DNA from: Monilinia fructicola
Lineage: Eukaryota; Ascomycota; Leotiomycetes; Helotiales; Sclerotiniaceae
Reading direction: 5' to 3'
Assembly (NCBI GenBank): GCA_008692225.1
Contig: VICG01000010.1
Location: forward strand, 992,001 to 1,056,000
DNA: 64,000 bases
A program made the translations under genes and the position numbers. This document shows positions 24,646-36,680 of the stretch, one piece after another. Position 1 is the first letter of the stretch. Each line of letters begins with the position of its first letter. The notes under the pieces were generated by a model. It was not told the DNA's origin. It did not search any database and saw nothing but the letters and a program-made list of their open reading frames with translations.

Positions 24646-26171
24646 ATGGCGACGAGGAATTCACGGTAAGTTTTCTTTTTTCATTTCACTTCTAACTCTT
24701 ACCCCCCCCCCGGGAACTTCAGGATGTTTGGTAGTGGTTATGGTTGGTGCATGGAACGCACGGAGGTATGAATCAGGGTAAAGTTTTTATATTGGGGTTC
24801 TGAGAGATAGCTGGCTGATATGGTTACTGATGGCTTTTTAGGAGAGATTATCATATTGTGGTTTTAGGTGCTGGTGAGTTTTTTCTCTACCCTTTCCTTT
24901 CTCACTCAATCAGTTTTCCTCAAGGAATGATGAAATGCGGGGATGGGTATATTTGAATGAAGATGGAACTTATGGCTAATTATATTTGTTTGGATTCAAA
25001 GGTGGTGTTGGCAAGAGTTGCCTAACGGTAAGGATCTCTTTTTTGGCTTATATTTGCCGAGATTTTGACCCACTCTCCTCCGGGGAGTTGGGTTGGGGGT
25101 TGAAATTTTGAAGTTATGAGTGGGAGGCATGTGAAATGGAATCAGATGGGATTCTAGAATGGGAGGGGAGTGAAACGGAGTGCTAATTCATAAATTGTGC
25201 TAATCTACGCGCAATTTGTGCAAAACATTTGGATTGAAAGTTATGATCCAACGATTGAGGATTCAATTCGGAAGATGATTGAAGTTGAATGTGAGTTTAC
25301 TAGGATCCTCAGCTTGGGAACTGGGTGAACATGGGGGGGGGTTAGAAACTTTGTGCTAATGCGGCCTTTTGGGTTGATAGGGACGACAATGCATGTTGGA
25401 GATGTGAGATTTATTATACTTTTTATAGGTTGGAGAAGTCAATACTGACATGAAGATGTAAAGATTAGATACCGCGGGCACGGAACAATTCAGTAAGTTC
25501 TTCTTTTGATCATTCATTTCTCATCACATGAAAAGTCAATATAAACTAACCATCTTCCAGCTGCCATGAGGTACACACATTCTAATCCAACTAGCTTCCC
25601 CTTCACCTTCTTCTCCAACTAACACAACCCTTTCAGGGAACTTTTACATGAAAACTGGGCAGGGGTTCCTCCTCGTCTTCAGCATTACCTCCCAAAGCTC
25701 CCTAAATGAACTGAGTGAACTACGCGAAACTATCATCCGTATAAAAGATGATAGCAATGTTCCATAGTAATTGTTGGAAACAAAAGTGATCTGGAACAGG
25801 ATCGCGTGGTGAGTCGACAAACGGCATTTAATGTTAGTCAAAGTTGGGGGAATGCGCCGTATTATGAGACGAGTGCTAGGAGGAGGGGTACGTTCATTTT
25901 TTTTCTCTATTTTCATGAGGTTCATTTGGGGTTGCGGGTGGTTGGCATTAGGATCAGATGATGAGAAATAGACAGAGGATTGGGTACAGGACGTATTACT
26001 AATGGGACCGAATAACAGCAAATGTAGATGAAGTTTTTATAGATCTCTGCAGGCAAATTATCCGTCGAGATAACAATCGATCGACGCCGGAACTTGATGA
26101 TGAAGTTCACTCGCCGGTGGATAAGAAACATCATCGGATGAGAAGGTTGGGGAGATGTGTTTATTTTATGA
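24646..26171 (+). CDS. RSR1: Ras-family small GTPase, RSR1/RAP1 (KREV-1) type; nine short exons, frameshifted
   Basis: Reconstructed from splice sites. Exons: 24646-24665, 24842-24873, 25002-25027, about 25209-25290, 25381-25403, 25464-25492, 25561-25570 (10 bases), 25637-25887 and 26019-26171. The product reads MATRNSRRDYHIVVLGAGG, VGKSCLT (P-loop), YDPTIEDSIRK (effector loop), LDTAGTEQFTAMRE (switch II), VGNKSDL (NKxD), ETSA and a basic tail. Thr after DTAG, instead of the Gln of Ras, is the RAP/RSR1 hallmark. A C-terminal CVIL prenylation box appears if one T of the run at 26160-26162 is ignored. Such GTPases mark polarity sites at the plasma membrane and act upstream of Cdc42. Further single-base slips lie near 25288, in the T run 25642-25645 and at CC 25762-25763. 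The acceptor before 25209 lacks AG. All fit indel errors. Confidence 0.88.
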
Positions 26172-26465
26172 TTGCTTTATGAGAGAGATGTTGGTGGGGT
26201 GGTAATTTGAGTATTTATGGAAGAAATATATTGAGAATCTGGAATGGAATGTATGGATGATTGCATAAAGGTGTGAATATGAAGATGGGATGAGAAGGGG
26301 GAAATACCAGTGGAAATGGAAAAGACATACCTAGTAAAATACCAAGTAGAGACAATCGCAAAGACAAGATGAGAGGAGAGTGAGAAGTAGTCTATCTTCG
26401 ACTTTCACCTGTATTTTTCACACGCGATACCATACTAAAGTCAAGTGGACTGACTCGACAGAGAA

Positions 26466-27535
26466 GTGAAGATGAAGATGAAAGAAAAAAGAATAGAACC
26501 ATCCAAAATCAAAAGACGTCGGATTCTCGGTAACATCCCTAGATCTTCGCCTAGACTTCCTTCATCGTCCACGGGTATCTATGACCCAGCTCGCTCCGGC
26601 CACCTCTCTCAGCATCCGCGTCGCGGCAGCACCCGGCCACTTTCCCCTCGTCTGAACCGCAGACATTCTGACGATGAAGGATCTTTTGGTTCTTGGCTCT
26701 TCGCTCTTCGCTCTTCGCGCTGGGTCTGGCACGCCGGGTTCCTGGTGCGACGACTTTCAATGCGTCGGCGGGGTCGTGCTCGGATGGTGGATCGGCATTG
26801 GTTGGGAACGCGAGGTTTTCGTGATGAGATTTGTGGTTTGGGGGAGGGGGAGGGGGGGATCTTGATCGGTGGGCTGCGTGTCGGGTTTTGATTTTAGGGC
26901 TTTGGTTGGGTGAGGGGGGGGGTTAATTGTTGGTGTGATGGGTTGGGGGTTTGGGGGTGGAGTCGGGGGCGGGGGTGGTTTTCTTTTTGGGAAGATTGGA
27001 GGGAGGGGTTTTATTTTTTCGAGGGGTGGTTTGGGGGTTGGAGGCTTGGGGGGTTGGAGGCTTGTGGGTGGTAGTTGTGGAGTGGGAGGGGAGGGTGGTG
27101 GAAAGAAAAGGAAATCGAAGCAAGGGGAAGAGGGAGAGGGGAAGGCAAAGGGAGAGGGAAGGGAGAGGGGGAGAGGGGAGAAATGGGAAAGATGATTCAT
27201 CAAAAGATAAAAAGAAACTAGATAATACTATTAAGCCTTTGAACATCCCAAACAATGATATCCTCAACTCTCCATCCCATTTCACATCTTCCCCCCAACT
27301 AAATGAAGCGCAAAGTCAAGAGACCTCGAAATCTTCAAGTCTATGATCCTTTGCCGAATTCCAACGTAACATGATTCCCCCTATCACTCGCACTCTCGCT
27401 TCCGTCCCTCCTTCTTGCCTCCCTGCTGCTACAGCCCCCGCTACAGCAGGCTCCAGAACTCCAGAAACATCCCCCCGCACACGTCGCCCACCGAACCACA
27501 ACGCATCGCACCTAGCAGACACCCAATATCACGAA
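26466..27535 (+). CDS. Doubtful low-complexity coding candidate downstream of RSR1
   Basis: A 141-codon basic, Ser/Arg/Pro-rich frame starts at an ATG at 26466. About 350 bases further, frames around 27180-27535 again look protein-like (DILNSPSHFTSSPQLNEAQS; then, beyond a stop, FAEFQRNMIPPITRTLASVP). Between them lies extremely G-rich DNA. These may be pieces of one disordered protein broken by indels, or non-coding DNA. No domain recognised. Confidence 0.2.
26836..27185. other. G-rich tract with potential G-quadruplexes
   Basis: The plus strand has many runs of three to eight G separated by short loops (for example around 26840-26860, 26910-26930 and 26940-26980), then becomes GGGA/GAGA purine-rich to 27185. 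Clustered G-runs of this kind satisfy the usual G4 pattern on the plus strand. Confidence 0.7.
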
Positions 27536-27660
27536 TAATGAGTAATGATACCGACATCGACAATGAAACGCATACCCGCCACTCAACATCCGATATATTT
27601 ACGCGGAAGCGAGTACTTGCGAGATGCAAATCGTCAACCGTAATTGCGAACAGTAACAGC

Positions 27661-27691
<31 letters not shown>

Positions 27692-28368
27692 AAACATCCC
27701 CATCCCCCCTCCATCCCCATCGGAACCCCTCCTCTCTACCCTGTTTGCGAATTTACAATATCGGATGGCTCGTCTGATGTTTAAGGCGGTGTTGCGCGCG
27801 AAAGAGAGAAAGGGGGAGAGGGAGAGAGGCAGGGTTCAGATGAGACGCTTGGAAGAGAGTAGAGTAAGAGTAAGAGTAAGAGCAATATTATATACAGGAA
27901 TGAGAATCAAGACCACGACCAAGACCAAGACCAAGACAAGATCCAACAAGTACAAAAGTCAGGGGAACTCTTGATTGGCGAGTTAGGGGATTCGAGGGTT
28001 GAGACTCGAGAGCTGGGTGTGCTGGTGTGATGAGAGAGATGAGATGAGATGAAATGAATATAAAGAGCTTCTTTCTTTTTTCTTTCTTTCTTTCTTTTCT
28101 CCTTTTCTCCTTTTTGGTATATTTACTTGTATACATTTTATATATATTATATACGTTATCTATGCTTCATCACTATTTCACAAGAAGATCTTAATGATGA
28201 GCTGAGCTTGAGCTAGAGCTAGAGCTAGAGGCTAGAGCCTAAACTCGGAATGTGAAATTGATTTTTAGAAAGGGGGGTTGCGGTGTGATATTTTGAGAGG
28301 GGAGAGAGAGGATCACTACAACAGAGTATACGTTTGATGTGTGGTATTTTACTATCCATCCGATATCT

Positions 28369-28469
28369 TGAGTCTTGAATCTTGAATCTTGAATCTTGAA
28401 TCTTGAATCTTGAAATCTTGAATCTTGAATCTTGAATCTTGAATCTTGATCTTGAATCTTGAATCTTGA
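28369..28469. repeat. Seven-base tandem repeat (TTGAATC)n
   Basis: About 13 copies with occasional one-base length variation, which breaks the register in a few units. Confidence 0.88.
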
Positions 28470-28649
28470 CTTTTAGATCTTGATGTAAATGGAATGGGAT
28501 TGAGCAAGCAGACAATAATATATTATACTTAAGTAACTTGGAGATTCAAGCAAGTGGGAAAATCAATATAGATACCTATTGGGTCTAGTGTTGATGGATT
28601 TGTTAATAGGATATTCTGATTTAACTCTTCGATTGTAGATTATAGGATA

Positions 28650-28760
28650 TATAGAGATATAGAGATATAGAGATATAGAGATATAGAGATATAGAGATAT
28701 AGAGATATAGAGATATAGAGATATAGAGATATAGAGATATAGAGATATAGATATAGAAAT
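28650..28760. repeat. Eight-base tandem repeat (AGATATAG)n
   Basis: About 13 nearly perfect copies. The unit reads the same with small shifts as GATATAGA and is A/T-rich. Confidence 0.9.
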
Positions 28761-30174
28761 ATAAAACTTACAATCAAAATATATTATATAACTCCCAAAA
28801 CAATCCCAACATTAAACCACAAGTCCTTTTTAGAAAATTACATTTAAATACAAACTCGACATCTAAACTACCGACCCGTGGACATCCACACCATTCACAA
28901 TCTACCACCCCAAAACCCCAACCAATCACCCCACGCAAAAGCCTCCCCCCCCTCCAAAAAATCCCGCCGTCCCCAGCCCTCCCCGGAAGTCCAAGCGCCA
29001 AGATACACACACACAGCGACCAATCCTAGTACGAAAGGAAAAAAAGCCTCCCCTTAGGGGAAGCATCGGAAGACATCCGGAAGGAGTATCATCAGCCGCA
29101 CCTGACACCAATGACGATAAGCTGATGCGGAACACACTCTTGATCCATATCACCATCCATATCGCATTGCATCGCATCGCATCGCATCACATCACATCAC
29201 ATCACATCGCATCGCATTCTCTCCCACTTCGAGTCTCCGCCCCCCTGTCCTACGACGGATTCGTGATGGGGGTGTGTAAGCTCGTGATCTTGGTAGGATG
29301 TAAAGGGAGGTATGAGGTATGAGGTACGAGGTACGAGGTACTGGGTACGCAAAGAGAAAGAGATCTCAGATATGTAGGTACGTACCCAATTCCAAGTGTT
29401 GGACATCGATAGGTGCCCATAGATTATTATCCAGCGAACCAACCGTGTGACATAAGACGATATTGTGAACGGAATCTTCCCAGCCCTACCTTGGCCTACC
29501 AACTCTTAATTTCCAAATCATAGCGACCAACAGTTCCAAACCTTTGGGAATTAATATGCCGAAAGCCTAGAACGCCATGATTGTATATGAGTGCTTTGTC
29601 TCAAAATATTCCATCACATCAATCTGTCAAATCATTTATCAGCAGATCACAAATTTACCAAAATGATAAGATTTTGGATAACTCCCTTCTATCCCAGATG
29701 ATGGGATGGTGGGATGGTTTGAGTGTTGATGGCCATTCAAATCATCTTTTCGAGCCAACAATTGATTTGTTTGTATGAGATATCCTTGTCTTCCTTCTCT
29801 TGGTTAAGGTATGGATTCTTGATAATTCTCCCTCTTAAGCCTTGTGTTGAGATCCAGAAACCAAGAAACTGATGGAGGGTTACACCTTCCAGACAAACTA
29901 ATCCTTGACCCTTGTTGGATTAGAGCCAAAGTGGGTGAAGCTTGCATGCTGCAGGGTTTTATGGAGAGTGGGACGACAGCTCTTTTCGAGCTTACATGAG
30001 TTGTAACCCTTACCTACCTGGGTTGGTACAGTAGCAAGTTGCTACTGTATGTACTGTATGTAGTATGTACTATGTAGCTTTCCTAGTCGGCGTCAAAGCT
30101 CCTTTTTTCTTACAGTCCTCTCTCTAAGTATCCATGGATGTACAAGTAGTACCTAGTGCCCGTACTTAGCATGC

Positions 30175-30205
<31 letters not shown>

Positions 30206-31579
30206 TCAAATGATTGCTCTTCCCCCCTTTCTCTTTCTCTTTCCCTTTCCTCTATATCTTTTCTCATCTTTCTCATCTTTCCCCACCTTTTTGCCCCAAT
30301 AGTCTTGTCTTGTATAATTATTTCCGTAGTCTCCCGTTCGCCGGACTTTTGGTAGAAGATGAAGGACGAAACGGTGCGCATACCGGAACGTGCGAGATAT
30401 ATATATAAAACGTCATTGGTGGATTGTATGATTATGGTGGCTTTTCAGATACTCCATGAATCATGATATTAGACCAAAGAATGTATTTTTTCTTTCCTTC
30501 GACTTCGAGGCTCGTCTTGTTATATGAAGATATACTTTTAGCTTATTGATCTTTCATATCCATCGTGATCAATCGAGTACGAAGATGAAGATCGAATAAC
30601 GTTTACATCGTTTGAGACATTGCGACGGATTACAACCTCATGTATGAAAAAAAACCCTGAGAGCATTAACATTTTGATTGGATTTTCCCTTGTTCCTTAG
30701 AACCAATCAACCTGTCAATAAGATTGAGGGTTTTTGATCGAGAATCCGTTTGATGTAACAGTAACAAACACTTCTTGCTGTTGTTATCACTCGTGGCATC
30801 CTAGCTCAACTAAAGCTATATCCCTCTCAGAAAAAACCCTGAATGTGCGCTGCCTATACCTGCCCCGAAAGAAAAGATAGAAAAACAGTTTAACAATTTA
30901 ATATCTTCATGATGAAAGACAAGGAGACCAGAAAGGTTTGTCCAATTACACCATATACTTGTAATGAATATCGCCCCCAATAAACGATATTTCATACACA
31001 TTTAAAAGTATATATATATATATATATATAAATATATGATAAATCGGACAGACCATATGAATAAGATCGATATCTTCATTGTGCAGAAGAGAAATTACTC
31101 TGGATTCATTCTCGTATACTGACTGTATTTTTTGTTGCTCCATCCGGAGTATTCCAACCTCGAAGCCAATGGATGGCGAGCGTCAAAGAAAAACAATCCT
31201 TGGAGGGTATCACCAAAGGGAGGAAAACTTAAGCGGATGAATCTCTTTATTATCCGAACTGGAACGAATCGGAGAGGATACCAAGTTTTTTTCAATCAAG
31301 TTATCGAGAATCGATTGGTTTCACAACCTCGAGATATCATTATTGATGATCATTGGAGATTTTCAGAGGCGGCGTTTGCCCTGCTTCAAGGGTCCAAGGA
31401 TGTTGTAGAGTTGTAGACTCGTTGAATTACTGGTTGACGAGTGAAAGGAGTAAAGGGTAGAGTTATGGGTATATACATTTGAAAAGCAGGTATCCGATCA
31501 GCTTTTTTATTGATTGATTGATTGATTGATTTTCTTTGGAATTGATGAAAAATCATTAGCTTTTGATTTGATTTTAATG

Positions 31580-32300
31580 TGAAAAGAATAGAGGGGAAAG
31601 AATTAATAGATATATAGAGTAGTAATAAAGCTTTAATTATTTATATTTGAGAAAATAGATTAAGAGGACGATCTCTACATTGGCCAACAGTCTAGAACTT
31701 CTAGTAAGGTTCTCTTTCCCCAGATTACAAATGAAGTGAGTAGATGAATATACCTATCGAGTATTTTATAATTAGAAATATAAATATAACGAATATATAT
31801 AAAGAATAAATACTATAATACTAAGGATAATTACTAAGAAAGGAAAGAAGAGAATATAATAATTATTATTAATAATAAGAGAAAAGAAAAGAAAAGTAAA
31901 GGAAATCTATAAATAAAAAAAGAATAAATTATTTATTCTTAAGAATACTTAAATATAATATTAAATATTAGAAATAAAATAGTTTATTTACTAATTACTA
32001 ACTTAGACTATATATAAATACTTTAATTAAATTAAATTAACTTATAATTAATTTAAAAATAAGGAATAATTATTATTAGATTATTATTATTTATATATTT
32101 AAATATAATAAGTTTTTATTAAATAGAAAGTAAATAAATTTATAATTAATATTATTTTATTTACTTAATATTAATATCTATATTACTAACTATAATTTCT
32201 ATTCTATTATATATATTCGTATAGCGTAAATTTATATCTATTACTCTACAGTCTTAGAGATCTATCAATACTATAATAAATCGAGGTCTCTCGAGGTTAA
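31580..32300. repeat. AT-rich island, RIP-like composition
   Basis: Almost entirely A/T with abundant TA steps and few CA/TG dinucleotides. No surviving element structure. Confidence 0.55.
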
Positions 32301-32879
32301 TTCAACTTAATCTAATCCTAGCTTAGGTATTCTTTTACTTCTATATACAAATAGAATATATGTATATATATATTCAGTATCTATCTATTTATTTGTTATT
32401 CATAATTCATTACCTACCTACCTATATACTTCATCCCCACTACCTTCAGGGCCTATATAACTTATAATCACTAGAACTAGAATTAGCTTTGTTTGTTCCA
32501 AGGCCGCATCGACTTTATATAAGTAAATTCCCATCATCTATATCCATATCCATATCCATATCTTGATGGTTCCAGACTACCCAAATCAATATGCATCTTC
32601 TCAAGTTTCTCAAATCAAATATGAGAGTGTGCACTACTGTGAAGGTATAAAAGTATAAACGTATAGAAGTTTAGTAAGGAGGTATACAAAGAAATCCCGC
32701 TATCTGCAGCTGCACGAACTAAATTAGATTAGCTTAACCTTGAAAGGTGTATCTCATCGAGTATGAACCAATGGAAATCAAGATCACTGATCTCTACATA
32801 ATGCATCCATGATATACCTACCTAGGTACGAGTAGCACTATACGATCAATGTCGGCTGTACTATACCTACTATAGTATA

Positions 32880-33037
32880 CTTACTCCGTATAATACTATA
32901 AAAATCCCCTATAGTAATAATCCTCTAAATTTCGAATATTAAATAAATAAAATATTTTATTATAATCTTAGAATTCTTTTTAATTCTTTTTAATTCTTTT
33001 TATACTACGTATAGTACTATATAATCTTTATATAAAA

Positions 33038-33115
<78 letters not shown>

Positions 33116-33430
33116 GATTAAGAAAGAAAAAGAAAGAAAAAAAAAGAAAGAAATAAATAAAAAGAAAATATAATCGAGTTATTTTTTTATTTTAATAAAA
33201 CGAACTATTTAAATATTTATTTACTTTATTATTTTAATAAATCTTTAATTCTTATATTTTTTCTCTTTATAAAAAGATGTTTAAATTCTATTAAATTATA
33301 TATAGAATTAAATTCTCTTCTTAAATTAATTTATTTCTTTTCATTTCTTTCTATTATTTATTATAATTAAAAAAGCCAAATAAGCTAGTTAACTTTCTTT
33401 CTTATTAATTATTAATCAATTAGTTAATTA
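32880..33430. repeat. AT-rich island with perfect (TTA)n array
   Basis: A/T-rich sequence like the two other islands. It includes an uninterrupted ATT triplet array at 33039-33113 (about 25 copies) and an AAAG-rich tract just after it. Confidence 0.65.
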
Positions 33431-34455
33431 ATTAATCAATCCATTCATTCATTCATTCACAATCCATCAATCAAATAAATCTCATCGCAATATTATATCA
33501 TCTCGCCATTTACTACTTTCCAACCTACCTACCTACCCACCCGACTTACATACCTATCTATCCATGCTGACACTTTCATTCCAACCTTTACCATCAAACC
33601 CATCCAATACATGTGCTTCTATCCTATAATTCAAATCGCAAGATTATATATATCTTTTCTTCCAACTAAATAAGGTCTATCATATCAATCGGGTTCCCAG
33701 ATTATTTCAAACGAGGGAGTGTTCAATACACGCGCGTGAAAGGTTAAAAAAGTTCCTGCACCGTGGAGAGTTATCTGCCTCATTCCTCCCATTCGGTACA
33801 TCGCACGGTCATCATTTCATCGTCAGGTACCGCATATTTGACAAGTCAACTTGTACGAATCTTAAATATCTATTACCAGCAAGCAAGTAGAGAAGAATTC
33901 AAAAAACCAAAACAAGACCAAACGACACGACACGATACGATACGATAAGACGATACAACAGGTTACAACAGGATACAGCAGGACACGATACAGTAGGATA
34001 ATACAATACAACAGAATACAATCAATCCAAGGACGATCAAATATAACCAATCTCAGTCATCTCAGTCTTGTACAAAGCCCGCACGCATTCAGAGCATTCA
34101 AAGCCTTCCAAGGCTCCAAGGGTGTTAGGTTCTTCAAGGTTCTTATTTTTACCTTGATCTTCATATTCTCCCCAGCACCCACATCCTACCTAGGTACATA
34201 CCTCCTAGGTACACACATAACACATAACACATACCACCATACCTACCTCCCCGGTGGACCTCCTCCTCCGTACCTCCCTTCCTCCCTCCCTCCCTACTCC
34301 CCGACCTATCAACCTACTCCGTATGCCTTGTATCTATCGGAAAATCGCACAATCCCACCGAAACCTCCACACACACACACCACCATACCTTCCCCTTGTT
34401 CTTATTACTTGTGAAAGGAATCCCACATCAACCAACCCTCACATACATACATAAT

Positions 34456-34535
34456 ATTCATATTCATTCGTTCATTCGTTCATTCATTCATTCATACATT
34501 CCATTCATTCATTCATTCATTCATCCATCCATCCA
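34456..34535. repeat. (ATTC)n array
   Basis: Imperfect ATTC/GTTC/ATCC tetranucleotide array upstream of the RNA-binding protein gene. Confidence 0.8.
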
Positions 34536-35023
34536 CCATTCATACCACTACTTACCCACATCCATCCACTCACCTCACCTCACCTCATCCTCATCCTCAT
34601 CCTCATCCTCATCCACATCCCAACGTACCGCAACCCATTTGTACAAAGCTAGCTTCCTTATCATTTACCATCATTATCCCACTCCACTCTTAATCTTATT
34701 TTCGATAATCAACCTTCTCACCCGCATCCGCCCCCTACCACTTTCTACTTCCACTTCCTTACCCGAACACCACATAATCTCGAACGCGTCAAACCAAACA
34801 CTACGGTCGCAAAAGTGCCCAAGCCTTTTGTGATTCTCTCACATCTTCAAAAATCTTATTGTTCTGCAGAGCAACAGCGTAGCATATAATCCAATAATTA
34901 TCAGATTCCATTTCCGACCCATCTTCTTTATTTGCGACAACTCGACTTTCTCGACAATTTACAAACTTTGCCATATTCATCACAAAATCACATCCTAACA
35001 CGACTCCATCACCAGAGAATGCC

Positions 35024-36680
35024 ATGAACGCTCCGGTGTTTGTACCACAAGGCCAGGCCTTTCGTCAACCTAATAGCGCCCAACAACCTTATCAATCCTT
35101 ATCAATGGCGACGATGAATGTCTTTGCAGGAGATACCTCTTCACAAAAATCCCGCTCAATCGACCGGAGGCGCATCATTTGTATCAGGGCCATGTTCCGT
35201 TTTTAATCCGACGCTTACCACTAAATACGACCGAAGATGCCCTGCGATCAATGGTGGTTTGGTCCAAAGATTTCATCGAAGCTGAAGTCTTATCTCAAGA
35301 GAAGTCCGAAGATGCAGGATTCCGATCTGCTCTTCTCCACTTCAAGTCTCATGCGGGCGCTCTCGAGGCCAAAAACATGCTTGATGGCAAACCAAACATC
35401 GCAAATGATGCAAATATGGTGGTGGAAATATTTTATGGCAGTCCAACGGCCTCTCGCCGATATACTGTTGATGCGAGCGCAAACCCCGGGCCATCGAGCT
35501 CCACTTCCTCCACGGCATCTTCGGCCGGTCCGACCCCTCGACAATCGTCTAGATTCAATGGTCCCTTCACATCTGCACAAAGAATTTCGCCTACAAACAA
35601 CAATGGAAACTATGCAAATAATGAATTGCCAAATCCCGAGTCGAGTGTTCACTATCAAAGCCTATTCTCTCCGCAATCTCCAATTGGGAACCACCTCAAC
35701 GATCGCACGCGCGTTTCGGGGAAGTCATTGATTAATAATGATACGGTCGATGATGATGAGACGGGAGAACTTCTCAAGGACCCGGTGGCTTATGCTGAAA
35801 ATGGTGCCGCTTCCATCCAAGCTCGCCGCCCGACCAATCCTCAGATTCCGATCACCTCACGTTTGGCAGGCTTGTCTCTGACGACCAAGAATGCTGCAGG
35901 TCCAGCTCCCATGCCCTCCTACACCTCTCAACAGGTTATGCCACCCATGACACATGCGAACACCATGTCACCGGTAACTCTGGGTAATGGTGGCCCGCCA
36001 GTAAACTACCAGCTTGGAAGTCAGCACTACCAACGCCACAGTTTCCCACCTGTCAATCCTGCTGACCAAAACCCCCCATGCAATACTTTGTATGTGGGCA
36101 ATCTTCCTATTGACACATCTGAGGATGAGCTCAAAGCTATGTTCTCAAAGCAGCGTGGGTATAAGCGCCTTTGCTTCAGGACCAAGCAAAACGGCCCAAT
36201 GTGTTTTTGTGGAGTTTGAGGACGTGTCTTTTGCGACAAAGGCTCTTCATGAACTGTACGGCCATCCTCTACACAACAGTATCAAGGGTGGAATTCGCTT
36301 GAGCTTTTCCAAGAACCCTCTCGGCGTTCGATCTGGTCAAGGGATGGCAACCGCAGGTCCTGCAAATGCATCAGGGGGCATGCATGCATGGTATGAATGG
36401 TGTGATGATGGGCGGTGCGGGAGGAGCTTTCAGTACTGCGAATGGCCCTCCACCAGGTCTTTCCGCACCACCCGGGTTGGGACTAGGCAGAATGGGTTAT
36501 GCCGGCGTGATGACTTCTGGCGCTGTGGGTGGCACTCCATACGCTGCCAATACATCATTTCGAGGCTCCAACAATTGGACTGGTCAGGGATTCACCTCCG
36601 CCATGGCTGCTGGTGGCCCAACCCCAATGATGAACGGTTCTAACGGTGGGTTTCCTCCTGCATATATGATGGGACGATAG
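35024..36680 (+). CDS. scw1: RNA-binding protein, SCW1/WHI3-like, two RRM-type modules; frameshifted
   Basis: The N-terminus begins [16 protein letters not shown] first RRM-like module ([18 protein letters not shown] ... [20 protein letters not shown]) lies at about 35190-35450. A long Ser/Pro/Asn linker follows, then a canonical RRM with NTLYVGNLP (RNP2), [16 protein letters not shown] (RNP1 region) and [13 protein letters not shown] near 36090-36330. The tail is Gly/Met/Pro-rich and ends YMMGR. This architecture matches S. pombe Scw1 (cell-wall integrity) and yeast Whi3 (mRNA binding, cell-size control). Three single-base slips break the frame: near 35160 between SRSI and PEAHH, in the T run 36204-36208 (five T where four keep the RRM in frame), and near 36372-36385. 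The RRM is otherwise fully conserved. No introns are needed. Confidence 0.85.

Larger units (their letters stand above)
27536..35023. other. Long gene-poor interval with AT-rich islands and simple repeats
   Basis: No recognisable gene in about 7.5 kb. It holds a (CAG)n stretch near 27660-27690, tandem repeats at 28370-28475 and 28650-28760, (GCT)n near 30173-30200, AT-rich islands at 31580-32300 and 32880-33430, and ACC/TACC-rich DNA from 33500 on. The last 800 bases, rich in CATT and ACC units, presumably form the promoter and leader of the RNA-binding protein gene. Confidence 0.5.

Noticed and set aside
26757..27285. Pro-rich minus-strand frames of up to 148 codons
   Set aside because: They mirror the G-rich plus strand; all three frames are open because C-rich DNA rarely makes stops.
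28369..28760. Tandem arrays as a CRISPR locus
   Set aside because: Units are 7-8 bases with no spacers, and this is eukaryotic DNA; they are plain microsatellites/minisatellites.
31132..31416. 94-codon plus-strand frame with mixed composition
   Set aside because: The other strand and another frame look equally protein-like, there is no splice context, and I recognise no family.
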